Assembly: GCF_017744955.1 (NCBI RefSeq)
Contig: NZ_JAGIAG010000003.1
Span: forward strand, 310,001-374,000
Direction: 5' to 3'
Source: Dokdonella sp.
GTDB taxonomy: Bacteria > Pseudomonadota > Gammaproteobacteria > Xanthomonadales > Rhodanobacteraceae
DNA: 64,000 nucleotides
Made by a program: the position numbers and the translations under genes. Under the pieces are notes generated by a model. It ran no database searches and had not been told where the DNA came from. It saw nothing but the letters and a program-made list of their open reading frames with translations. Each line of letters begins with the position of its first letter. The stretch's first letter is position 1. Positions 57,713 to 64,000 of this stretch are shown here, piece after piece.

Positions 57713-60322
57713 GTGCCGTTGAGTCCTGTCCCGTCGCCCGTGGTCCGCAAGTCGTTCTGGCGCGCGCTGGCGCTGACCCTGCTGGTCGCGGCGGCGAACG
57801 TCGGCCTGTGGGCGTTCCTCAACCGCCCGGTGCAGATCGCCGACTGGCGCGGCGAGATCCACGGCTTCGCCTTCAATCCGTCGCAGCGCTACCAGGATCC
57901 GACCAAGCAGCTGTTCCCGAGCGAGAGCGAGCTGGACGGCGACATCCGCATGCTCTCGCAATATTCCAAGCGGCTGCGCACGTATTCCTCGCTGGAGAAT
58001 CCGACCATCCCGCGCCTGGCCAACTTCTACGGCGTGCGCGTGATGGCCGGCGCGTGGATCGAAGGCCGCTCCGAGCGCAACGAACGTGAACTGGCCGCGC
58101 TGATCGCGCTGGCGCGCAAGAACGCCAACGTCGACCGCGCGATCGTCGGCAACGAGGTGGTCCTGCGCGGCGACCTGCCGGTGCGCGAGCTGATCACCTA
58201 CATCGACCGCGCGCGCGCGCAGCTGCGCATTCCGGTCTCGACCGCCGAGCCGCTGGACAGCTGGCAGCGCAATCCGGACCTGATCCGCCACGTCGATTTC
58301 GTCACCGTGCACATCCTGCCGTACTGGGAGCGCGTGCCGCGCAAGGACGCCGTCGGCTTCGTGCTCGGCCAGCTCGCCTCGCTGCGGCAGATCGTCGACC
58401 AGGTGTCGCCGGGCAAGCCGATCATCATCGGCGAGATCGGCTGGCCCTCGAACGGCGACCGCAAGGAGTACGCGCAGCCGTCGCTGGCCGACGAGGCGCA
58501 CTTCCTGCGCGACTGGTTCAACGTCGCCGCGCGCGAGAAGATCGAGTACTACGTGATGGAGGCGATCGACCAGCCGTGGAAGGAACAGCTCGGCGGCCGC
58601 GCCGAGGCCTACTGGGGCATGTTCAACGCCAACCGGCAGCCGAAGTTCTCGCTGACCGGCACCGTCATCGAGGACCCGAACTGGCCGTGGAAGGCCGGCC
58701 TCGCCTCGCTGCTCGCGCTGCTGCCGATGTTCTGGTTCGCGCGGCACTTCATCCGCTTCCGCGCGCTGGGCCTGGCGTTCTTCCTGGTGCTGGTGCAGCT
58801 GTCGGCCTCGATCCTGGTGTGGATGGCGACTCTGCCCTACGACTTCTATCTCAGCCCGTTCGACTGGGCGATGCTGGTGCTGCTGTTCCCGGCGCAGTTT
58901 GCGATCATCCTGATCCTGCTGATCAACGGCTTCGAGTTCACCGAAGTGCTGTGGCGGCCGCGCTGGCTGCGCGAGTTCAAGCCGCTGACGCCCAAGCCCG
59001 GCGACGCGCAGCCGTTCGTCTCGATCCACCTGGCCTGCTACAACGAGCCGCCGGAAATGGTGATCCTGACGCTCGACTCGCTGGCCGCGCTCGACTACGA
59101 GAACTACGAGGTCATCGTCCTCGACAACAACACCAAGAACCCGGAGATCTGGAAGCCGGTCGAGGCCCACTGCGAAAAGCTCGGGTCGAAGTTCCGCTTC
59201 TACCACCTCGAACCCTGGCCGGGCTTCAAGGCCGGCGCGCTCAACTACGGCCTGGAAGTGACCGACCCGCGTGCCGAGGTGGTCGCCGTGGTCGACGCCG
59301 ACTACGAAGTGCGCCGCGACTGGCTGCGCGCGTTGACCGGCTACTTCGTCGACCCGAAGGTCGCCGTCGTGCAATGCCCGCAGGCGCATCGCGAGTGGGA
59401 GCACAACGAATTCCGCCGCATGACCAACTGGGAATACGACGGCTTCTTCCGCATCGGCATGCACCACCGCAACGAGCGCAACGCGATCATCCAGCACGGC
59501 ACCATGACGATGGTGCGCAAGGACGTGCTGGCGAACACCGGCAAGTGGTCGGAGTGGACGATCTGCGAGGACGCCGAGCTCGGCCTGCGCCTGATGAAGG
59601 CCGGCTACGAGCTGGTCTACGTCGACGAGCTGATGGGCAAGGGCCTGACGCCGGCCGACTTCAAGGCGTACAAGTCGCAGCGCTACCGCTGGGCCTTCGG
59701 CGCGATGCAGATCATGAAGGCGCGCTGGGACTGGATGGTGTCCAAGACCTCGACGCTGACGCGCGGCCAGCGCTTCCACTTCCTCACCGGCTGGTTCTCC
59801 TGGTTCGGCGACGCGCTGCATCTCGCCTTCACGCTGATGGCGATGCTGTGGACGCTCGGCATGGTGCTGGCGCCGAAATACTTCACCTTGCCGATGTATC
59901 TGTTCCTGGTGCCGCTGATCGGCTTCTTCCTGTTCAAGGCCGCGTTCGGCATCGTCCTCTACCGCGTGCGCGTGCCGTGCTCGTGGAAGGACACGATCGC
60001 CGCCTCGGTCGCCAGTATGGGCCTCAGCCACGCGATCGCGCGCGGCATCTACGAAGGACTCTGGCGCAAGAAGGGCGAGTTCATCCGCACCGCCAAGAGC
60101 CGGCGCATCGGCAAGAAGCCGAATCCGTTCACCTCGGTCAGCGAGGAACTGCTGCTGTTCCTGGCGATCGTCGCCTGCGTCTTCGGCATGGTGAACTCGA
60201 TCGGCATCAACTACGTCGAGGGCAAGCTGTGGATCGCGATCCTCTCGGCGCAGGCGATTCCGTACGCCTCGGCGCTGATCGGCGCCTGGGTCGCGCACAG
60301 GTCGGGCGACGCGGTCGGCTGA
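57713..60322 (+). CDS. NdvB-like glucan synthase: GH17-like domain fused to GT2 glycosyltransferase
   Basis: An 869-residue membrane enzyme. Residues 1-40 include one helix. Residues 45-310 form a periplasmic GH17-like domain with both predicted catalytic glutamates: 'AIVGNEVVLRG' (near 146) and 'IIIGEIGWPSNGD' (near 240). Then come helices (320-420) and a cytoplasmic GT2 domain: 'VSIHLACYNEPPEM', 'VVDADYE', 'WTICEDAELGLR' and 'KSQRYRWAFGAMQIM', i.e. the D, DxD, ED and QxxRW set. More helices follow. The architecture matches Pseudomonas NdvB, which makes beta-1,3-glucans in periplasm and biofilm. The start is GTG 57713; a TTG at 57719 has a better-placed GAGGTG. Confidence 0.88.
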   Translation: MPLSPVPSPVVRKSFWRALALTLLVAAANVGLWAFLNRPVQIADWRGEIHGFAFNPSQRYQDPTKQLFPSESELDGDIRMLSQYSKRLRTYSSLENPTIPRLANFYGVRVMAGAWIEGRSERNERELAALIALARKNANVDRAIVGNEVVLRGDLPVRELITYIDRARAQLRIPVSTAEPLDSWQRNPDLIRHVDFVTVHILPYWERVPRKDAVGFVLGQLASLRQIVDQVSPGKPIIIGEIGWPSNGDRKEYAQPSLADEAHFLRDWFNVAAREKIEYYVMEAIDQPWKEQLGGRAEAYWGMFNANRQPKFSLTGTVIEDPNWPWKAGLASLLALLPMFWFARHFIRFRALGLAFFLVLVQLSASILVWMATLPYDFYLSPFDWAMLVLLFPAQFAIILILLINGFEFTEVLWRPRWLREFKPLTPKPGDAQPFVSIHLACYNEPPEMVILTLDSLAALDYENYEVIVLDNNTKNPEIWKPVEAHCEKLGSKFRFYHLEPWPGFKAGALNYGLEVTDPRAEVVAVVDADYEVRRDWLRALTGYFVDPKVAVVQCPQAHREWEHNEFRRMTNWEYDGFFRIGMHHRNERNAIIQHGTMTMVRKDVLANTGKWSEWTICEDAELGLRLMKAGYELVYVDELMGKGLTPADFKAYKSQRYRWAFGAMQIMKARWDWMVSKTSTLTRGQRFHFLTGWFSWFGDALHLAFTLMAMLWTLGMVLAPKYFTLPMYLFLVPLIGFFLFKAAFGIVLYRVRVPCSWKDTIAASVASMGLSHAIARGIYEGLWRKKGEFIRTAKSRRIGKKPNPFTSVSEELLLFLAIVACVFGMVNSIGINYVEGKLWIAILSAQAIPYASALIGAWVAHRSGDAVG

Positions 60323-60521
60323 CCGCGCCACCCGCCGTCGTCGAAAGCCTCCTCGCCGTCGACCGCCCCACATCCGCGCGGGTGGCGGCTTTCCTCCGTC
60401 GACGCCGCTCCGGGCTGTGAACCCGACCCCATTCGCTCCGCGCACGCAGGCATAGCATCGGCGCGCGGCGTCTTCGCGCCGCTCGCCTCGGGGGAGGCGA
60501 TTCCTGCATGAGGAGGATGGC

Positions 60522-61583
60522 ATGAACCAGCGTTGGTTTGCTTTGCTCGCGACAGGACTGCTCGGCGCCACGAACGTGTTCGCGGCCGGCATCGAGGTCG
60601 CCCTCGACGCCACGACCAAGGACCCCGGCAGCGGCAAGATCGACTACCAGCTCGCCAACAACGGCGCCACCACGATCCACGTGCTGCGCTGGCAGACGCC
60701 GGTCGACGGCGTCACCACGGACCTGTTCCGCGTGACGCGCGACGGCGAGGAAGTCGCCTACACCGGCCCGATGTACAAGCGCGTCGAGCCGCGCGCCGAG
60801 GACTACATCGAGCTGAAGCCCGGCGAACGCATCAGCGCCGAAGTCGATCTGAGCGCCTACTACGACATGCGCAGCGGCGGCCAGTTCGAAGTCAGCTACG
60901 CGCGCGACGCCAGCGCCGTGGTGCGCGAAGCCTCGCTCGCGACCAAGGGCGGCGTCGCCGCCGGCGTGGCGGCGTTCGATCTCGCGCGCGGCACCGCCGA
61001 CGTCTACGTCGACGCGGCGCCGGAACCGCTGGACATGTCGATCGACGCGCTCGGCCCCTCGCCGCTGGCCGCGACCAACAGCTTCGTCAGCTGCAACAAC
61101 ACGCGCCAGTCGCAGCTGGCCACCGCGCGCAACTCCTCGGTGACCTACGCCAACAATTCCAAGGCCTACCTGACCGCCGGCACCACCGGCTCGCGCTACA
61201 CCTGGTGGTTCGGCAGCTACACCAGTTCGCGCTACTCGACGGTGCGCTCGCACTTCACCAACATCGCCAGCGCGCTGTCGTCGCAGCCCTACACCTTCAA
61301 CTGCTCGTGCACGGACAGCGGCACCTACGCCTACGTGTACCCGACCCAGCCGTACAAGGTGTACCTGTGCGGCGCGTTCTGGTCGGCGCCGAACACCGGT
61401 ACCGATTCGCGCGCCGGCACGCTGATCCACGAGACCAGCCATTTCAACGTCGTCGCCGGCACCGACGACTGGGCCTACGGACAGACGGCCGCGCACAACC
61501 TGGCGGTCAGCAACCCGACCAGGGCGGTCGACAACGCCGACAACCACGAGTATTTCGCCGAGAACAATCCGGCGCGCAACTGA
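60522..61583 (+). CDS. Exported M35 (aspzincin) metalloendopeptidase
   Basis: A 353-residue secreted protease with GAGGAGG before the ATG and a signal peptide ('WFALLATGLLGATNVFAAG'). Residues 22-160 are a beta-rich propeptide ('IEVALDATTKDPGSGKIDYQ'). The mature domain carries 'GTLIHETSHFNVVAGTDDWA': HExxH zinc motif followed by the aspzincin GTxDxxYG signature as 'GTDDWAYG', whose Asp is the third ligand. Cysteine pairs are 'VSCNNTRQ', 'FNCSC' and 'YLCGAF'. This closely resembles peptidyl-Lys metalloendopeptidases of fungi and Aeromonas; Lys specificity is inferred. The 199-bp gap upstream contains a small GCGGCG hairpin and a TAGCAT -10 candidate. Confidence 0.9.
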   Translation: MNQRWFALLATGLLGATNVFAAGIEVALDATTKDPGSGKIDYQLANNGATTIHVLRWQTPVDGVTTDLFRVTRDGEEVAYTGPMYKRVEPRAEDYIELKPGERISAEVDLSAYYDMRSGGQFEVSYARDASAVVREASLATKGGVAAGVAAFDLARGTADVYVDAAPEPLDMSIDALGPSPLAATNSFVSCNNTRQSQLATARNSSVTYANNSKAYLTAGTTGSRYTWWFGSYTSSRYSTVRSHFTNIASALSSQPYTFNCSCTDSGTYAYVYPTQPYKVYLCGAFWSAPNTGTDSRAGTLIHETSHFNVVAGTDDWAYGQTAAHNLAVSNPTRAVDNADNHEYFAENNPARN

Positions 61584-61646
61584 GCGACGCTTCGCTTCGC
61601 CGGAGGCCGCCGTGCGGCCTCCGGCTCTTCCGCTACCGCTCTGGCG

Positions 61647-62165
61647 TCATTCCTGCGGCTTGACGCCGAGATAGGCGCCGGCCGCCGCCACGGTCGCCCA
61701 CACTTCCGGCGCGATCTTGAACGAGCGGTCGAACAGGCTCTCGGCCGTGGCGCGGTCGCCGTTCAGCAGGTAGTAGGCTCCGATCGCCGCCAGTTCCTTC
61801 TCGTCCTTCGGATTCTCGCGGACGTAGCGGTCGAACAGCGGCTTCGCCTTGCTCCACTCGCCGGCCTCGCAGTACACGCGCCCGATGCGGTACTCGTCGC
61901 TCGCCTCGTGCTTCTTCGACAGGACGTCGTCGAACACCGCCTGGCCTTCCGCCTTGGCGCCGCCGAGGTAGTGCAGCCGGCCGATCGCGATGCGCTCCCA
62001 GCTGCCGTCGCCCGCCTGCACGCGCGCGGCCTCGATCAGGGAACGCGCGGCTTCTTCCTTCGACTTGCCGCTGTACAGCGACGGATCGAGCTTCTGCGCG
62101 GCGTAGCCCACTGCGATGCCCGCCGTGAACAGCAACGTGGAAACCAGCGCGACACGAATCTTCAT
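61647..62165 (-). CDS. Exported TPR-like protein
   Basis: A 172-residue protein with GGGAGG before ATG 62165 and an N-terminal signal or anchor helix ('VALVSTLLFTAGIAVGYAAQ'). The rest is helical with TPR-type repeats: 'EEAARSLIEAARVQAGDGSW', 'DEYRIGRVYCEAGEWSKAKP', 'ELAAIGAYYLLNGDRATAES' and 'IAPEVWATVAAAGAYLGV'. It probably binds protein partners in the periplasm; the partner is unknown. It is convergent with the M35 gene (63-bp gap). Confidence 0.8.
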   Translation of the reverse strand: MKIRVALVSTLLFTAGIAVGYAAQKLDPSLYSGKSKEEAARSLIEAARVQAGDGSWERIAIGRLHYLGGAKAEGQAVFDDVLSKKHEASDEYRIGRVYCEAGEWSKAKPLFDRYVRENPKDEKELAAIGAYYLLNGDRATAESLFDRSFKIAPEVWATVAAAGAYLGVKPQE

Positions 62166-62339
62166 GGCCCTTCCCTCCCGATGTGAGTCGGTCGAGCTTA
62201 TCCGTTCGCCACAGCCGCCGTCACGCGGCGGCGGCGCGACGTTTCCGGCGTGCCGCCGCGTTCGCGGCCGATGCGCGCACGAACGGCGATCGCCGGCATC
62301 GCTGTGGCGAGGCCGGCGGAAGATTCTTCGAGCGGAGGA

Positions 62340-62861
62340 TCAGGCTTTGCGTGCGCGCGCCGGTGCCGGCGCCTTGCGCTTGGCCGCGGCGGGCTTGCGC
62401 TTGGGCTTGAGCATCGTGCCGAGGCAACGCGGCGCGCCGCAGCGGCAGGCCCAGATCGCCTTCAGGCGCGGCGTCAGGCGCTCTTCGAGCACGATGCCGT
62501 AGTCGTAGGTCAGCTCCTCGCCGGCGCGCAGCGGGCGCAGCGTCTCGATCAGCACGCGATCCTTGCGCGCGTCGCCGCCCTCGTCCTCCTCGATCAGCGC
62601 GCGGCAGTTCGGCTTGCAGCTGTGGTTGATCCAGCGCGCGATGTTGCCTTCGCTGTTGGCGTCGATGACGTACTTGTCGTTCAGCGTGAACAGGAAGGTG
62701 TGGCCCGTGTCGCTGGTATTGGCGTACAGGCGGTCGGCCTGCGCGTGCGTCAGGCGCTTGCCGCGGTATTCGATCAGCTCGGTCTTGGCCGGGATGTCGA
62801 GGAGGGCGAAGACGCCGTTGCCGTGGATCGGCGAGCGGCGGGCAGCGATGCGTTTGGGCAT
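62340..62861 (-). CDS. SET-domain protein methyltransferase
   Basis: A 173-residue protein that is almost only a SET domain, a lysine-methyltransferase fold common in eukaryotes. It shows 'SPIHGNGVFALLDIPAKTEL' (GxG SAM strand), 'EGNIARWINHSCKPNCRALI' (the NHSCxPN pseudoknot, near 74-85), 'LRAGEELTYDYGI' (catalytic Tyr) and a post-SET-like zinc motif 'CRCGAPRCLGTM'. The last 25 residues are Lys/Ala/Pro rich, like histone tails. ATG 62861 is chosen because the open frame upstream (to 63674) is only the antisense of RNase T2. The target is unknown. Nothing notable is seen in the 174-bp gap before the TPR gene. Confidence 0.9.
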   Translation of the reverse strand: MPKRIAARRSPIHGNGVFALLDIPAKTELIEYRGKRLTHAQADRLYANTSDTGHTFLFTLNDKYVIDANSEGNIARWINHSCKPNCRALIEEDEGGDARKDRVLIETLRPLRAGEELTYDYGIVLEERLTPRLKAIWACRCGAPRCLGTMLKPKRKPAAAKRKAPAPARARKA

Positions 62862-62975
62862 GGACAGCAGCGGATCGATACGAGGTCGCGCATCATAGCG
62901 AGCGGGCGCGACGCGCGCATCGGCATCTGCTAGCTTTCGCGGGCGGAATCGCCGCCCTGACCCGCCGAGTGTGCC

Positions 62976-63662
62976 ATGTCGCTGCCGCGCTGCCTGTTCG
63001 CCTGTCTCGTCGTGTTCGCCTTCGGCTTCTCCGACGCCGCGCAGGCGCGCAAGCGTTCGCACGACGACGGCGGCGGCCAGCGCTCCGAGGCCGCCGGCCC
63101 GTACGACTACTACGTGATGGCGCTGTCCTGGTCGCCGACCTTCTGCCAGACGCGCGGCGAAGGCGAACAGGAGCAGTGCGGCGAGAAAGGCTACGGCTTC
63201 ATCCTGCACGGCCTGTGGCCGCAGTACGAGAACGGCGGCGGACCGGAGCTGTGCGACACGCGCGAGAGCGGCCCGGATCGCAAGACCGTCGCCGAGACGC
63301 TGGCCTTCATGCCGAGCCGGCGCCTGATCAATCACGAATGGCGCAAGCACGGCGCCTGCACCGGCCTCGGCGCGCAGAAGTACTTCGAAACCGCCGACCG
63401 CGCCTTCGCCGCGCTGCAGATGCCGACGGAGCTGAAGGCGCCGCGCCGGAGCCTGCAGATGAACGGCGACCAGCTGCGCGCCGCGCTGAAGCGCGCGAAT
63501 CCGACCCTCGGCGACGACATGATGAGCCTGCACTGCAGCAAGGGCCAGCTGGTCGAGGTGCGCGTCTGCCTCGACAAGGACACCCATCCGCGCCGCTGCG
63601 GCAAGCGCATGCGCAACGCCTGTTCGGCGAGCACGCCGTTCGAGATCCCGGCGGTGCAGTAG
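62976..63662 (+). CDS. Exported RNase T2-family ribonuclease
   Basis: A 228-residue secreted or periplasmic RNase with a signal peptide (1-24, 'LFACLVVFAFGFSDAAQA'). The two catalytic segments are clear: CAS-1 'GFILHGLWPQYENG' and CAS-2 'HEWRKHGACTGLG', with both histidines and the Glu/Lys. Six to eight cysteines suggest disulfides. T2 enzymes cleave RNA through a 2',3'-cyclic intermediate and scavenge extracellular RNA. It begins 114 bp from the divergent SET gene start and is followed 16 bp later by a sensor-like gene. Confidence 0.93.
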   Translation: MSLPRCLFACLVVFAFGFSDAAQARKRSHDDGGGQRSEAAGPYDYYVMALSWSPTFCQTRGEGEQEQCGEKGYGFILHGLWPQYENGGGPELCDTRESGPDRKTVAETLAFMPSRRLINHEWRKHGACTGLGAQKYFETADRAFAALQMPTELKAPRRSLQMNGDQLRAALKRANPTLGDDMMSLHCSKGQLVEVRVCLDKDTHPRRCGKRMRNACSASTPFEIPAVQ

Positions 63663-63678
63663 CGCGACGCGCACCGCG

Positions 63679-64000
63679 ATGAGCTCGAGCAGACGGCAGC
63701 GCTACGGCCTGGTCTTCAAGCTGGCGCTGTTCTATCTGCTGCTGTCGCTGCCGACGCTGATCCTGGTCGAATCGACGATCCTGATCGTCGAATTCCACAG
63801 CTTCATGCGCGGCGTCGCCGACGGCAGCCTGCGCACCGCCAACGAACGTGGCGCGGCCGAGCTGGCGACGCGCTGGCACGGCCTCGCCGGCGCCAACACC
63901 GAACCGCTGCAGGTGTGGACGCAGGACTGGACCTTGCGCCTGCAGCAGCCGCGCGGCGGCCTCACGCCGGATGAATCCTACGTGCTGCTGGAGCTGGCCG
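63679..64000 (+). CDS. Sensor-like membrane protein, N-terminal part (cut by window edge)
   Basis: The first 107 codons of a gene run off the right edge. After a basic start ('SSSRRQRYGLVFK') there is one long hydrophobic helix ('LALFYLLLSLPTLILVES'), then a soluble region with 'ANERGAAELATRWHGLAGAN' and 'VWTQDWTLRLQQPRGG'. This layout resembles the N-terminal membrane and periplasmic part of a sensor histidine kinase, but the kinase domain is outside the window, so this is a guess. It starts 16 bp after the RNase gene. Confidence 0.65.
   Translation, partial: MSSSRRQRYGLVFKLALFYLLLSLPTLILVESTILIVEFHSFMRGVADGSLRTANERGAAELATRWHGLAGANTEPLQVWTQDWTLRLQQPRGGLTPDESYVLLELA

Noticed and set aside
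62862..63674. N-terminal extension of the SET-domain gene to 444 codons
   Set aside because: The extension is antisense to RNase T2, has no SET-related features, and a good ATG directly precedes the SET domain.

Overview
The window is a high-GC (roughly 70%), tightly packed bacterial chromosome segment with 52 protein genes called plus one 10-codon mini-cistron, two of the genes running off the ends. Gene content and order point to a gammaproteobacterium of the Xanthomonadales/Lysobacterales, most likely family Rhodanobacteraceae (Dokdonella-like): carA-x-carB-greA-recJ, ahpC-ahpF-oxyR, a TrpR-family gene at the head of hisGDCBHAF(IE), bifunctional HisB and HisIE, and secreted delta-60 repeat proteins ending in an IFxxGF-type tail. 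This placement is inference from gene order and protein style; no database was searched. No rRNA, tRNA, CRISPR array, insertion sequence, phage or conjugation gene was seen.

Layout. 1-7494 (minus): start of an exported kelch protein, then recJ, greA, carB, a small exported protein and carA, a pyrimidine/arginine precursor and transcript/DNA maintenance block read from an extended -10 promoter near 7613. 7865-13747: a 2OG-Fe(II) oxygenase, an exported serine protease, tatD, an exported DUF2961 (GH172-like) protein and tcdA. 13925-18091: small membrane protein, GNAT, HNH endonuclease, an ion-channel-like protein and a polymorphic nuclease toxin with its immunity gene. 18186-26890: dxs, a polytopic GT-C-like membrane protein, prmC and a 1396-residue membrane protein of unknown role carrying a TonB-box-like motif.

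27220-37349: two delta-60 repeat proteins flank the peroxide-defence cluster ahpC-ahpF-oxyR (with a recognisable OxyR site before ahpC), rnk and a membrane-anchored winged-helix/TPR regulator. 37584-45256: a complete histidine operon, translationally coupled almost throughout by ATGA overlaps, headed by a TrpR/YerC-type repressor gene with a palindromic operator at its own promoter. 45257-49120 (minus): M23 peptidase, EamA transporter, GST, unknown exported protein, DUF2007. 49361-57618: DUF3253, glnS, SDR, FrnE-type DsbA, acyltransferase, deaminase, rlmM, TVP38-type membrane protein. 57713-64000: an NdvB-like GH17-GT2 glucan synthase, an M35 metalloprotease, a TPR lipoprotein-size protein, a SET-domain methyltransferase, an RNase T2 and the start of a sensor-like membrane protein.

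The most unusual signals are (i) a nuclease toxin/immunity pair with no recognisable delivery domain, (ii) a shared C-terminal IFxxGF-type tail on three otherwise unrelated exported proteins, (iii) palindromic repeats inserted in frame inside hisH and recJ, with relatives in intergenic and 3'-end positions, (iv) a TrpR-type operator in front of the his operon, and (v) the TonB-box-like segment inside a non-receptor membrane protein.
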